Source: Phyllobacterium lublinensis | Lineage (GTDB): Bacteria > Pseudomonadota > Alphaproteobacteria > Rhizobiales > Rhizobiaceae | Reading direction: 5' to 3' | DNA: 64,000 nt | Assembly: GCF_020164435.1 (NCBI RefSeq) | Contig: NZ_JAIUDQ010000011.1 | Coordinates: 101,517-165,516, forward strand | Shown: positions 24,734 to 34,824 of the stretch, one piece after another | How positions within the stretch are numbered: the stretch's first letter is position 1 | Layout: each line of letters begins with the position of its first letter | Translations under genes and position numbers: made by a program | The notes under the pieces: generated by a model | Seen by the model: only the letters and a program-made list of their open reading frames with translations | Told to the model about the DNA's origin: nothing | Databases searched by the model: none

Positions 24734-25942
24734 ATGAAGCGTATGGCCCTTTTGCTTGCGGTCCCAGTCATTGTCGGTGTCGGCTGTTTCCTGGCTTATC
24801 CTGACCTCTCCCTGCGCGCCTCGCCTCCGCCAAACGCATCTGTTTCAGCTGACGGTAGCGGCGCCGCCGCGCCGCGCCGCAGGGGAGGGTCTGCCACTCC
24901 GACCGTCGTGGTTGCCGAAGCCAGGATCGGCGATGTTCCAGTAACCAAGACTGTCGTCGGTACCATTGAAGCCGTGGATACGGTCGTCGTCCGGCCTCAG
25001 GTAGATGGCGTTATCGTTGCCGACAATGTCACCGACGGTCAGATGGTAAAGTCGGGCGACATTCTTTTTCGTCTTGATGACCGCGCCATCCGAGCGATGA
25101 TCGACAAGGATCAGGCTCAGCTCGCCAAGGATCAGGCCAGTCTGGTGGCAGCGAAACTGGATCTCGCCAGCGCACAGGACCTTGAAAAACAGCGCGTGGA
25201 TACGGGCCAGCAGGTTTATCAGGCCGATGCGGCCGTGAAGGTGCTCGAGGCCTCGATTGCCATGGACAGGGCGCAGCTGGAGGCCGATCAGGTCCAGCTT
25301 TCCTATATGACCATCGCAGCGCCCATCGATGGCCGCGTCGGCGTGGTCAACACGTCAGTCGGCAATCTCGTTCGCAGCGCCGATACTGGCAACGGCCTTC
25401 TGACGATCACCAGGATGGCGCCGCTGCGCGTCGCCTTTACCGTCTCTGAAAGCGACCTGCCGTCACTGAGGGCAGCCGTGGCCGACCATCCGACCAGGGT
25501 GCAGGTCAAACTTCCCGCACAAAGCGATACGATTGCCACGGGTGAGCTCAACTTCATCGATTCAAGCGTCGACACCGCGTCGGGCACCGTCGTCCTGAAG
25601 GCTGACCTCGACAACCGGGATGGCGCTCTCTGGCCGGGCCAATATGTAACGGCGATCGTCGATCTGAGCCTCCAGAAGAACGTTACGACCATCCCGCTGA
25701 TCGCAGTTCAGCAAGGCAATAACGGCTCCTTTGTCTTCCTTGTTCATGCGGACAAGACCGTAGCCATGCAACCGGTCACGCTTGCCACCACAGCTGGCGA
25801 TACGGCGGTCATCGCGTCGGGCATCAAGCCCGGCGACCAGGTTGTCATTGATGGCCAGCTCCACCTGCAGGATGGCGCGACGGTCGAGACAACCTCGGGG
25901 CAGGCGTCGGCCTTGCCAGCCTCCACCGGAGCCGCGTTATGA
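24734..25942 (+). CDS. RND efflux periplasmic adaptor (MdtA/AcrA type)
   Basis: 402 residues. N-terminal anchor or signal (MALLLAVPVIVGVGCFLAY; a Cys occurs, but the surrounding sequence is a poor lipobox). Biotinyl-lipoyl halves (VVRPQVDGVIVADNVTDGQMVKSGDILFRLDD and MTIAAPIDGRVGVVNTSVGNLV) flank a ~70-residue coiled coil. Beta-barrel and membrane-proximal domains follow. It bridges the inner-membrane pump to an outer-membrane channel. Stop overlaps the pump start by 4 bases. No TolC-like gene is in the window, so it must use one encoded elsewhere. Confidence 0.93.
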   Translation: MKRMALLLAVPVIVGVGCFLAYPDLSLRASPPPNASVSADGSGAAAPRRRGGSATPTVVVAEARIGDVPVTKTVVGTIEAVDTVVVRPQVDGVIVADNVTDGQMVKSGDILFRLDDRAIRAMIDKDQAQLAKDQASLVAAKLDLASAQDLEKQRVDTGQQVYQADAAVKVLEASIAMDRAQLEADQVQLSYMTIAAPIDGRVGVVNTSVGNLVRSADTGNGLLTITRMAPLRVAFTVSESDLPSLRAAVADHPTRVQVKLPAQSDTIATGELNFIDSSVDTASGTVVLKADLDNRDGALWPGQYVTAIVDLSLQKNVTTIPLIAVQQGNNGSFVFLVHADKTVAMQPVTLATTAGDTAVIASGIKPGDQVVIDGQLHLQDGATVETTSGQASALPASTGAAL

Positions 25943-28900
25943 ACATTTCATCCCTGTTCATCCGGCGCCCCGTCGCAACGATCCTCCTCTCCGTCGCGCT
26001 GGCTGCATCCGGCCTGTTCGCCTATCGTTTCCTGCCGGTCGCTGCTTTGCCGGAAGTGGACTTTCCCATCATAACGGTGTCAGCCAAGCTCCTTGGCGCA
26101 GCGCCCGATACGATGGCCAATGCGGTTGCAACCCCGCTGATAAAGCAATTCTCGACCATCCAGGCCATCTCGACGATCAGCGCAACCAGTACGCTCGGCT
26201 CGACCCAGATCACACTCGAATTCGATCTGAACCGGAATATCGACCAGGCGGCAGCGGACGTCGAAGCGGCCATTGCCAGCACCTTGCGTCGGCTGCCCGC
26301 CAACATGACGACGCCGCCGAGCTACCGGAAAACCAACCCGGCCGATGCCCCCGTTGTCCTTGTCGCCCTGCAAAGCGATACGATGCAATTGTCAAAGCTC
26401 GACGACTACGCCGAAAACGTGATGTCCCCGGCCTTTTCGACCATTGCCGGGGTGGGTGAAGTCCAGGTTCTCGGTGCCAAGGAATACGCTGTCCGCATCG
26501 AGGTCGACCCCAATGCCACAACGGCCCGCGGCATCGGGCTTGACGATCTGACCAATGCCGTGGCTGCCAATAATTCAATTGCGCCGGTTGGCACGATCTC
26601 GAGCCCGAGCCAGGAAATGGCGATCGAGGCCGACACGCAGGCCCGGAATGCCGACACCTTCCGGCAGATCATCATTGCCGCGCCGAACGGCAAGCTGGTC
26701 CGGCTCGGCGATGTGGCGCGCGTGGTGGACTCGGTCGCCACCACGCAGACTGAGAGCAGATATGACGGCAAGCCGTCGCTGGTGCTGGCAGTATTCCGCC
26801 AGCCTGGAGCCAACACGGTGGATGTCGTTGATCGCGTCAAGTCCACACTGCCACAGTTCACGCAAGACCTTGGGCCTTCGGCCAGCATCCATGTCGTGAA
26901 TGATCGCTCGCAATCGGTACGTCAGGCCGTCTCTGATGTGCAGTTCACGCTCATGCTCACCATCGCTCTGGTGATCATGGTCATTTTCGTCTTCCTGCGC
27001 CGGCTATCCGCCACAATGATCCCGATCGTGGCAGTTCCGCTGTCGCTGATTGCGACCTTGGGCGCCATGTACGTGCTCGGCTTTTCCATCGACAATATTT
27101 CGCTCCTCGGTCTCACCCTGTCGGTGGGCTTGGTGGTGGATGATGCGATTGTCATGCTCGAAAACATAACGCGGCACATCGAAGAGGGCATGTCGCCATT
27201 CGAGGCGGCTCTCAAGGGCAGCGGCGAGATCGGGTTTACCATCGTATCGATCACCACGTCGCTCGTCGCCGTGTTCATACCCATCCTTCTCATGGGCGGC
27301 GTTGTCGGCCGCATCTTCAATGAATTCGCCGTTGTCGTTACCGTCGCCATTGTCGCTTCCGCGTTGATATCGCTGACGCTGACACCCATGTTGTGCAGCC
27401 ACCTGCACGGCGGAAGCCACCAGGAGACCGGTGGGCGAAAGCCTGTGACGGAGCGTGTTTTCGACACAGTGCAATCGGCCTATGCGCGTCTCCTCGACCT
27501 GTGTCTGCGCGCTCGGCCAATTATCCTCGCGATATTCGTGTTGACGGTCGTCGCAACCGTCTATCTCTTTGCCACCATCAACAAGGGCTTCCTTCCGACG
27601 GAAGATATCGGACAGCTGTCGATCTCGACGGAAGCACGGCAGGATATTTCGTTCGACGCCATGGTTGCCCTGCAAAAACAGGTCGCCGACGCTATATCAG
27701 GCCGGCCATATGTTGCGCACGTCGTATCCAATGTCGGCGGTGGATTTAACTCCTCCAGTCTTAATCAGGGACGCTTCTTCGTAGAGTTGAAGCCGAAATC
27801 AGAACGCGAGCCCCTGGAGAGTATCCTCAGCGATCTGCGTCGGACGCTGGCAAGAGTTCCGGGCATCAGTAGCTACCCCGTTGCGGTGCAAAACCTGCGT
27901 ATCGGGGGGGTCTCCTCGAATGCGCAATATCAATATGTCCTGCAAAGCGTCAGCGCCACCGATCTCTACCCCTGGTCACAGAAATTCATGCTGGCCATGC
28001 AACAGGACCGGCAGACCTTTATCGACGTGTCGAGCAACCTGCAAAACAATGCACTCCAGGCCAATCTGGTCATTGATCAGGACAAGGCGCATCTGCTCGG
28101 TATCAATTCCGATCAGTTGCGCAACACGCTATATTATGCTTTCGGCACCAATCAGGCGTCGACGATATTTTCGACCGGCGACAGCTACCAAGTGATTGTC
28201 GAACTCGATCCGGCAATTCCGTGGACCGCGGACAAGCTCGACCAGATGCAGATCCGCTCTACAACAACGAACAGACTGATACCTTTGTCGGCCTTCGCCC
28301 ATGTGGAACGCAAGGCTGGCCTGCTGGCGGTCAGTCAGCTTGGCCAGTTGCCGGCCGTCACCATTTCCTTCAACCTTCCGCAAGGTGTAGCCCTAGGACA
28401 GGCGCTGCAACAGCTCGACACGCTGAGGACGGAACTCGATGTGCCGGCCACCATCACGTCAAGCTTCACGGGTACCGCCCAGGTATTCCAGCAATCTCTT
28501 GCCAATCAGGGGCTGCTTGTCGGCGCCGCGATCCTGACGATCTACATCGTGCTTGGTATCCTCTACGAGAGCTTTGTCCACCCGCTCACCATCCTCACCG
28601 GGCTACCCGCTGCCGCCGCCGGTGCGCTGGCAACGCTGGGACTCTTCGGCTACGATCTCAGCGTCATCGCGATCATCGGCATTCTGATGCTGATTGGCAT
28701 CGTCAAGAAGAATGCAATCATGATGATCGATTTTGCGCTGGCCCGCCACAGGGCAGGAGAGACATCTCATGATGCGATACGCGAGGCGTGCCTCGTTCGT
28801 TTCCGGCCGATCATGATGACGACATTCGCGGCGTTGATGGGCACGATTCCGATCGCGATAGGAGCTGGCGCGAGTTCCGAGCTTCGCCAGCCGCTCGGCG

Positions 28901-29049
28901 TCGCAGTCGTCGGCGGGCTCGTCGTATCGCAGGTCCTGACGCTTTTTATCACGCCAGTCCTCTTCCTTTACATGGAAGACCTCTCACATGGCCTGAGGCG
29001 TTTGGGACACGCCATGTTTGGCAAGCACGCAACCGCAGCCGCGAAGTGA
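25939..29049 (+). CDS. RND multidrug efflux pump (MdtB/MdtC-like)
   Basis: 1036 residues, full length for the HAE1 family. N-terminal helix ISSLFIRRPVATILLSVAL and the PEVDFPIITVSA start are typical. The proton-relay aspartate pair is in SVGLVVDDAIVMLENI (~405), and the late GILMLIGIVKKNAIMMIDFALAR matches the family. It expels hydrophobic or amphiphilic compounds using the proton gradient. It forms an operon with the adaptor. Its stop lies 7 bp from the convergent hemolysin III gene. No regulator is adjacent. Confidence 0.94.
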   Translation: MNISSLFIRRPVATILLSVALAASGLFAYRFLPVAALPEVDFPIITVSAKLLGAAPDTMANAVATPLIKQFSTIQAISTISATSTLGSTQITLEFDLNRNIDQAAADVEAAIASTLRRLPANMTTPPSYRKTNPADAPVVLVALQSDTMQLSKLDDYAENVMSPAFSTIAGVGEVQVLGAKEYAVRIEVDPNATTARGIGLDDLTNAVAANNSIAPVGTISSPSQEMAIEADTQARNADTFRQIIIAAPNGKLVRLGDVARVVDSVATTQTESRYDGKPSLVLAVFRQPGANTVDVVDRVKSTLPQFTQDLGPSASIHVVNDRSQSVRQAVSDVQFTLMLTIALVIMVIFVFLRRLSATMIPIVAVPLSLIATLGAMYVLGFSIDNISLLGLTLSVGLVVDDAIVMLENITRHIEEGMSPFEAALKGSGEIGFTIVSITTSLVAVFIPILLMGGVVGRIFNEFAVVVTVAIVASALISLTLTPMLCSHLHGGSHQETGGRKPVTERVFDTVQSAYARLLDLCLRARPIILAIFVLTVVATVYLFATINKGFLPTEDIGQLSISTEARQDISFDAMVALQKQVADAISGRPYVAHVVSNVGGGFNSSSLNQGRFFVELKPKSEREPLESILSDLRRTLARVPGISSYPVAVQNLRIGGVSSNAQYQYVLQSVSATDLYPWSQKFMLAMQQDRQTFIDVSSNLQNNALQANLVIDQDKAHLLGINSDQLRNTLYYAFGTNQASTIFSTGDSYQVIVELDPAIPWTADKLDQMQIRSTTTNRLIPLSAFAHVERKAGLLAVSQLGQLPAVTISFNLPQGVALGQALQQLDTLRTELDVPATITSSFTGTAQVFQQSLANQGLLVGAAILTIYIVLGILYESFVHPLTILTGLPAAAAGALATLGLFGYDLSVIAIIGILMLIGIVKKNAIMMIDFALARHRAGETSHDAIREACLVRFRPIMMTTFAALMGTIPIAIGAGASSELRQPLGVAVVGGLVVSQVLTLFITPVLFLYMEDLSHGLRRLGHAMFGKHATAAAK

Positions 29050-29056
29050 GCCTTGT

Positions 29057-29710
29057 CTAGACGACGGCAGAACAGACCGCAGCGTAGTGTATGCTTGCTG
29101 CAACCAGGACGAAGCCATGCCAAATCGCGTTATGAAAGGGCAGCCGCTCAAATACGTGGAAGATCACGCCGAGGGAATAAACGATACCCCCTGTCAGAAT
29201 GAGCCAAAGGATCGATGCTGAAAGCGTGCCAGCGAGATCGTGATAGGCGGCCACCCCGCTCCAGCCGAGGGCGAGGTACAACACGATCGACAACCTGTCG
29301 AAGCGGTTGGGCAGAAGAAGCTTGAGAAGAACACCCGCCGCAGCGATGGCCCATACTGTTGCCAGGAGCCACCAGGTCCCGGTCTTGGCAATGAATGGCG
29401 TGTACGTTCCAGCGATCAAAAGGTAGATCGCCGAATGATCGAAGCGACGCAGGAAAAGCTTTGCCGGCGAGACCGATAGCACATTGTAAACTGCCGAAAT
29501 CGTGATCGAGAGGACGAGCGTTGCAAGATAGATGGCCGTCGCGACGTAGGCACCCAGGGCCGTGTGATCGACCATGACCGCCAGAAGCGCGATGGAGCCG
29601 GCAATTGCGAGGATGACACCGATGATGTGGATCGCGCCGTCGGCGCGCAATTCGGCAAGCGAATAGTCCCTGTATATGACTGCGGCTGCCGCCTTTCCTG
29701 GCTCGCGCAT
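29057..29710 (-). CDS. Hemolysin III family membrane protein (TrhA/YqfA, PAQR-like)
   Basis: 217 residues with seven hydrophobic helices. Family landmarks: DGAIHIIGVILAIAGSIAL with the first His, SAVYN, RRFDHSAIYLLIAGTYTPF (HxxI..AGTYTPF motif), YLALGW, and FHVFERLPFHNAIWHGFVLVAASIHY with the clustered His residues. In E. coli and Bacillus relatives these proteins affect membrane fluidity homeostasis; the name hemolysin is historical. It stands alone, convergent with the RND pump. Confidence 0.9.
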   Translation of the reverse strand: MREPGKAAAAVIYRDYSLAELRADGAIHIIGVILAIAGSIALLAVMVDHTALGAYVATAIYLATLVLSITISAVYNVLSVSPAKLFLRRFDHSAIYLLIAGTYTPFIAKTGTWWLLATVWAIAAAGVLLKLLLPNRFDRLSIVLYLALGWSGVAAYHDLAGTLSASILWLILTGGIVYSLGVIFHVFERLPFHNAIWHGFVLVAASIHYAAVCSAVV

Positions 29711-29980
29711 GCTGCTGGGTCCCTGACCATGTTGGTTTCACACCCGCGAACGGCTGCCGGATTTCTCCCATCAGCATCGTCCGTTAAGGACCGATTGTCC
29801 AGCACGCAACGCTTGCGCTCAGCCATTTCACGGCCCGTTGATCCGGATGACGTGTCATCGCCTCGGTCGTTTGATAGCAATCTGCAGCGTTCCTGCTGTA
29901 AAATTTCCCATCAGAACCACTCAAAAAGAGTTGCACCCCTCAGCCACCTGATCTAAGACTTTGGTTGGAGGAGATTTCTC

Positions 29981-31006
29981 GTGGTTAAGATGACGCTCGA
30001 AGACGTCGCCCGAGAAGCCGGTGTCAGTCTCGCAACGGTTGATCGTGTCGTGAACGGGAGGATTGGTGTGCACGCGCGCACCATCGAACGCGTCAATGCG
30101 GCCATCAAGCAGCTTGGCTTCCTTCCGGATCCGCACGCGTCGCGATTGGCGCGCGGACGTGATTATGATTTCCGTATCATCCTGCCCGCAGGCGAGAACG
30201 AATTCATGCAGGCCCTGGCCGCCGAGTTTCGTGCGACCCGGGAACGGCAGTTGCAGGAACGGGTGCGCCTGTCGATCCAGCATGTCGACACATTTGATGG
30301 CCTGGCTCTTGCCGCCGCACTCGAAAAACTGCCATCCGGCATCGATGGCGTTGCCGTGGTGGCGCTGGACCATCCGGCCGTGACAGAGTCGATCAACGCA
30401 CTGGCCGATTCCGGCGTGGTCGTTCTCACGCTCGTTTCGGATGTGCCCAATTCGCGCCGGGCGCATTTTGTCGGCATCGACAATTTCGCCGCCGGCCGCA
30501 CGGCAGCGTCGTTGATCGGCCGCTTTGTTGGCCTGCGGTCCGGCAAGGTCGGCATGATCGCCGGATCGCTCGCATTGCGGGACCATATCGAACGCCAGTT
30601 CGGGTTCGAACAGATCATCTCGCGCGAATATCCCAATCTGGAAGTCCTGCCTGTACGTGAGGCCCGCGACGAGAATGCGCGGGTCGAGGCCGTCAGCCGC
30701 TCCCTGCTGAAGGATCACTCGGACCTCGTGGCCATCTACAATGCGGGTGGCGGGCAGGCCGGTGTCATTGCCGCACTGGAAGCAACCGGCCACGTATCCG
30801 ACGTGATCTTCGTCGCGCATGAACTGACCCCCTCGACGCGGCGTCACCTTGTACGCGGCACGATCGACGCACTGATCAATCAGGATGCCGGTCACATGGC
30901 CCGCAGTACCGCGCGCATCCTGACTGCCCTGCGGGAGGGCCGCCCGATCGTGTCCGGTCAGGAACATATCCGCATCGACATCTTTCTCAGGGACAACATG
31001 CCCTGA
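29981..31006 (+). CDS. LacI family regulator of the sugar operon
   Basis: 341 residues; the GTG at 29981 is chosen because GGAGGAG ends 7 bases upstream (the ATG at 29990 would be too far). HTH and hinge MTLEDVAREAGVSLATVDRVVNGRIGVHARTIERV...ASRLARGRDY. Effector domain resembles ribose-type binding proteins (YDFRIILPAGENEFMQALA; NAGGGQAGVIAALEATG; VRGTIDALINQDAGHMAR). It is the first gene of the operon and presumably both autoregulates and controls the downstream catabolic and import genes in response to the sugar. Confidence 0.92.
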   Translation: MVKMTLEDVAREAGVSLATVDRVVNGRIGVHARTIERVNAAIKQLGFLPDPHASRLARGRDYDFRIILPAGENEFMQALAAEFRATRERQLQERVRLSIQHVDTFDGLALAAALEKLPSGIDGVAVVALDHPAVTESINALADSGVVVLTLVSDVPNSRRAHFVGIDNFAAGRTAASLIGRFVGLRSGKVGMIAGSLALRDHIERQFGFEQIISREYPNLEVLPVREARDENARVEAVSRSLLKDHSDLVAIYNAGGGQAGVIAALEATGHVSDVIFVAHELTPSTRRHLVRGTIDALINQDAGHMARSTARILTALREGRPIVSGQEHIRIDIFLRDNMP

Positions 31007-31033
31007 ATGCAGGCACATTGAAGGAGGAAACTT

Positions 31034-32089
31034 ATGAAGACGATCAAGGGACCAGCCATTTTTCTCGCACAGTTTGCGGGTGACGCGGCGCCGTTCAATT
31101 CCTTCGACGCAATCTGCAAATGGGCGGCCGGCCTTGGCTACAAGGGCGTCCAGATCCCGGCATGGGACGGACGCCTGATCGATTTGAAGAAGGCCTCCGA
31201 TTCAAAGGACTATTGCGATGAACTCGCTGGCACCGCTGCCTCGCACGGTCTGACCATCACCGAACTGTCGACCCATCTCCAGGGACAGCTCGTCGCAGTT
31301 CATCCCGTCTATGACGAATTGATGGACGGCTTTGCAGCTCCAGAGGTGCACGGCAATCCGAAGGCCCGGCAGGAATGGGCGGTCGACCAGCTCAAGCGTG
31401 CTGCGCGTGCCTCGAAGCATCTCGGCCTCAAGGCCATGCCAACTTTCTCCGGCGCGCTCGCCTGGCCCTTCCTCTACCCCTTTCCGCAGCGTCCAGCTGG
31501 TCTGGTGGAAGCGGCTTTCGACGAGCTCGCCAAGCGCTGGACTCCGATCCTGAACTATCTCGATGAGCAGGGCGTCGATGCCGCCTATGAGATTCATCCG
31601 GGCGAAGATCTGCACGATGGCGTCACCTATGAGATGTTCCTGGAGCGGGTGAAGAATCACCCCCGCGCCAACCTTCTCTATGATCCGTCCCATTTCGTGC
31701 TGCAGCAGCTCGATTACCTCGACTACATCGACATCTATCACGAGCGCATCAAGGCCTTCCATGTCAAGGACGCCGAGTTCAATCCCACGGGGCGGCAGGG
31801 CGTCTATGGCGGTTTCCAGTCTTGGGTGAACCGCGCCGGCCGCTTCCGCTCGCTAGGCGACGGGCAGGTGGATTTCGGCGCCGTCTTCTCCAAGCTGACT
31901 GCCTTTGATTTTGACGGCTGGGCCGTGCTCGAATGGGAATGCGCATTGAAGCATCCGGAAGACGGTGCCCGCGAAGGCGCTGAGTTCATCAATGCCCATC
32001 TCATCCGCGTCACTGAGCGCGCCTTCGATGATTTTGCCGGTGCCGGCACCGATGACGCGGCCAACCGCCGTATTCTTGGTTTGAGCTGA
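31034..32089 (+). CDS. TIM-barrel sugar isomerase/epimerase (xylose isomerase-like, AP endonuclease 2 fold)
   Basis: 351 residues after a strong AAGGAGGAAA site. Barrel strands with metal-ligand candidates appear in order: YKGVQIPAWD, LTITELSTHLQGQLV, AYEIHPGEDLHDG (Glu, His), NLLYDPSHFVLQQ (Asp, His), IKAFHVKDAEF (His, Asp), GWAVLEWECAL (Glu). This is the divalent-metal site of the IolE/xylose-isomerase-like superfamily. Paired with the following Gfo/Idh/MocA dehydrogenase it suggests oxidation then isomerisation or cleavage of a glycoside or sugar. Substrate unknown. Confidence 0.9.
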   Translation: MKTIKGPAIFLAQFAGDAAPFNSFDAICKWAAGLGYKGVQIPAWDGRLIDLKKASDSKDYCDELAGTAASHGLTITELSTHLQGQLVAVHPVYDELMDGFAAPEVHGNPKARQEWAVDQLKRAARASKHLGLKAMPTFSGALAWPFLYPFPQRPAGLVEAAFDELAKRWTPILNYLDEQGVDAAYEIHPGEDLHDGVTYEMFLERVKNHPRANLLYDPSHFVLQQLDYLDYIDIYHERIKAFHVKDAEFNPTGRQGVYGGFQSWVNRAGRFRSLGDGQVDFGAVFSKLTAFDFDGWAVLEWECALKHPEDGAREGAEFINAHLIRVTERAFDDFAGAGTDDAANRRILGLS

Positions 32090-32101
32090 GGGGACTGAAT
32101 A

Positions 32102-33274
32102 ATGGCAATTGGAGCATCCAAGGAAAAACCCGCAACGCGCCGCATCCGCATCGGCATGGTCGGGGGCGGGCAGGGGGCCTTCATTGGCGCTGTGCACCGC
32201 ATCGCGTTGCGCATGGACGATCAGTACGAGCTGGTGGCGGGCGCTTTATCCTCCGATCCGGCACGCGCCAAGGCATCCGCCAGGGAAATCGGCATTGCGG
32301 ATGATCGCGCCTATACCTCATTCGAGGAGATGGCGAAGGCCGAAGCCAAACGTCCTGACGGCATCGAGGCGGTTTCGATCGTGACGCCGAACCATATGCA
32401 CGGGCCGGCGGCCAAGGCGTTTCTGAAGGCCGGTATCCACGTCATCTGCGACAAGCCGCTGACGACGACTGTCAAGGAGGCGAAGGAACTTGTCTCGCTG
32501 GTGAACAAGACCGGCAAGCTCTTTGTCGTCACCCACAATTACACCGGCTATCCCATGATCCGCCAGGCCAGGGCCATGGTGGAGAAGGGATTGCTCGGCA
32601 CGCTTCGGCTGGTTCAGGCGGAGTACCCGCAAGACTGGATGACCGAAAAGACGGAAGCTACGGGCAATAAACAGGCTGAATGGCGAATTGATCCGAAGCG
32701 TTCAGGCGCAGGCGGCGCGATCGGCGATATTGGTACCCACGCCTATAATCTCGCCTGCTTCGTCTCGGGATTGAAGCTGAAGCAGCTTTGCGCCGAACTC
32801 ACGAGCTTTGGCGAGGGGCGCGTGCTGGACGATGACGTTCAGATCCTCATGCGCTTCGACGGAGGTGCCAAAGGCATGATCTGGGCGAGCCAGGTCGCCC
32901 CCGGCAATGAGAACGGTCTGAAGTTGCGCGTCTATGGCACCAAGGGCGGGCTCGAGTGGACCCAGGCGGACCCCAATTATCTCTGGTACACGCCGTTCGG
33001 CAAGCCGAAGCAGCTTCTGACCCGCGGCGGCGCCGGGGCGTCTCCGGAAGCCGCGCGCGTCACCCGTGTGCCGGGGGGGCACCCGGAAGGATATCTCGAA
33101 GGGTTCGCCAACCTCTATACCGAGGCTGCACAAGCCATCATCGCGGCGCGTTCCGGAAAGAAGACGCCCAAGGACGTCATCTATCCGACGGTAGAAGACG
33201 GGCTGGCTGGAATGCAGTTCATTGAAGCAGCCGTAAAATCATCCAAAGCGGGCGGTGTCTGGACGAAAGTGTGA
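32102..33274 (+). CDS. Gfo/Idh/MocA family NAD(P)-dependent oxidoreductase
   Basis: 390 residues. N-terminal Rossmann fold with the GMVGGGQGAFIGAVHR dinucleotide motif, then VTPNHMHGPAAKAFLKAGIHVICDKPLTTT carrying the family's conserved Lys-Pro (CDKPL). The C-terminal domain has GGAIGDIGTHAYNLACFVSGL with the GTHA/DIGTH active-site His. It oxidises a hydroxyl of a sugar, inositol or glycoside. It lies 12 bp after the isomerase gene and overlaps the ATPase gene by one base. Confidence 0.92.
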   Translation: MAIGASKEKPATRRIRIGMVGGGQGAFIGAVHRIALRMDDQYELVAGALSSDPARAKASAREIGIADDRAYTSFEEMAKAEAKRPDGIEAVSIVTPNHMHGPAAKAFLKAGIHVICDKPLTTTVKEAKELVSLVNKTGKLFVVTHNYTGYPMIRQARAMVEKGLLGTLRLVQAEYPQDWMTEKTEATGNKQAEWRIDPKRSGAGGAIGDIGTHAYNLACFVSGLKLKQLCAELTSFGEGRVLDDDVQILMRFDGGAKGMIWASQVAPGNENGLKLRVYGTKGGLEWTQADPNYLWYTPFGKPKQLLTRGGAGASPEAARVTRVPGGHPEGYLEGFANLYTEAAQAIIAARSGKKTPKDVIYPTVEDGLAGMQFIEAAVKSSKAGGVWTKV

Positions 33275-34824
33275 TGGAGGAGAACCAAACCACAAGTCCC
33301 GGACCGCTCCCCGTTCTCGAAGCGCGCGGCATCGCCAAGGCATTCGGCCCGGTTGAGGTCTTGACCGACATCAGCCTCACCGTCATGCCCGGCGAAGTGC
33401 ATGCCATTATCGGCGAAAATGGTGCCGGCAAATCGACGCTGATGAAGCTGATGAGCGGACATCTCCAGCCGACGCGCGGTACGGTCGCCATCGATGGTGA
33501 GCCGGCACATTTCGCCGGGCCCGTCGATGCGGAGCATCGCGGCCTGGTGCTGGTGCACCAGGAGATATTGCTCGCGCCGGACCTGACCGTCGCACAGAAC
33601 ATCTTCATGGGCCGGGAACTGAAACGCGGTCTTATGGTCAACGACCGTGAAATGAACCGCCAGTCGGCGGAAGCCGTCCGCAGCCTCGGCGCCGACATCG
33701 ATCCAACCGCCCAGATCTCGCGCCTTTCCATCGCCCGCCGCCAGCTTGTGCAGATCGCGCGTGCCTTGCAGGTGCCGCACCGGGTGGTGATCTTCGATGA
33801 ACCGACAGCCTCGCTGACACCTTTTGAAACCGACGCATTGCTGAAAGTCATCCGCGATCTGCGCGACAAGGGTGTCGCTGTTCTCTACATCTCGCATCGC
33901 CTGCCGGAAGTGGCAGCGATCGCCGACCGCATCACCGTCCTGCGCGACGGCAAGCTGATTGCAACCCGCAATGCTTCGGAACTTCAACCCGTCGACATGG
34001 CGCGGCTGATGGTCGGCCGCGACATGTCGAAACTCTATCCCGAGCGCGAAGACACAACGAGCAGCCAGACCGTACTGGACGTAAAGAACTTCGACGTGCC
34101 GGGCTATGCGCGCGATGCGTCGTTCACCCTGCGGAAAGGCGAGATACTCGGCTTTGCCGGCCTCATCGGCGCCGGCCGTACGGAGCTTTTTGAGGGCCTC
34201 GTCGGCCTGCGCACCGGCCACGGCGAAATCATGCTCAATGGTAGGCCAGTCAAGTTCCACACTGTTCGCGACAGCATGGCGGCAGGCATTGTCTATCTGA
34301 GCGAGGACCGCAAGGGCAAAGGGCTGCTGCTGGCGCAAGATTTGCGCACCAACCTCACGCTGGCCACGCTGGAGAAGTTCACCAGGGGCCCGCTGATCGA
34401 GCGAAAGCGCGAGGACAACAGCCTCGACAAGGCCATCACCGACTTCGACATCCGCGCCCGACGCCGCGACCTCCTGGCCGGACAGCTTTCGGGCGGCAAC
34501 CAGCAGAAGCTGCTCCTTGCCAAGATGATGCTGCTCGAGCCCAGCATTGTCATCATTGACGAGCCGACGCGCGGTATCGATATCGGCACCAAGGAACAGA
34601 TCTACCGGTTCATCTCCGAACTCGCCAAGGCAGGCAAATCGGTTGTCGTCATCTCATCCGAGATGCAGGAACTCATTGGCATCTGCCATCGCATCCTCGT
34701 CATGCGCTCGTCGCGCATTGTGGGCGAGGTTACGGGCGAGGCGATGACCGAAGACGAAATCGTCGTTTACGCAACCGGCGTCAAGATCAACGAAGCAGAG
34801 CTTTACAGTGCGGGGAACGCATGA
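33274..34824 (+). CDS. Sugar ABC importer ATP-binding protein (RbsA/XylG type)
   Basis: 516 residues, two tandem ATPase domains. The first has Walker A GENGAGKSTLMKLMSG (~45), the LSIARRQLVQIARAL signature variant and VIFDEPTASL. The second has the degenerate GLIGAGRTELFEG Walker A-like loop usual for RbsA, LSGGNQQKLLLAKML and VIIDEPTRGIDIGTKEQIY. The ATG at 33274 shares its first base with the preceding stop (TGATG); a GTG three bases earlier is possible. It overlaps the permease start by 4 bases. Confidence 0.94.
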   Translation: MEENQTTSPGPLPVLEARGIAKAFGPVEVLTDISLTVMPGEVHAIIGENGAGKSTLMKLMSGHLQPTRGTVAIDGEPAHFAGPVDAEHRGLVLVHQEILLAPDLTVAQNIFMGRELKRGLMVNDREMNRQSAEAVRSLGADIDPTAQISRLSIARRQLVQIARALQVPHRVVIFDEPTASLTPFETDALLKVIRDLRDKGVAVLYISHRLPEVAAIADRITVLRDGKLIATRNASELQPVDMARLMVGRDMSKLYPEREDTTSSQTVLDVKNFDVPGYARDASFTLRKGEILGFAGLIGAGRTELFEGLVGLRTGHGEIMLNGRPVKFHTVRDSMAAGIVYLSEDRKGKGLLLAQDLRTNLTLATLEKFTRGPLIERKREDNSLDKAITDFDIRARRRDLLAGQLSGGNQQKLLLAKMMLLEPSIVIIDEPTRGIDIGTKEQIYRFISELAKAGKSVVVISSEMQELIGICHRILVMRSSRIVGEVTGEAMTEDEIVVYATGVKINEAELYSAGNA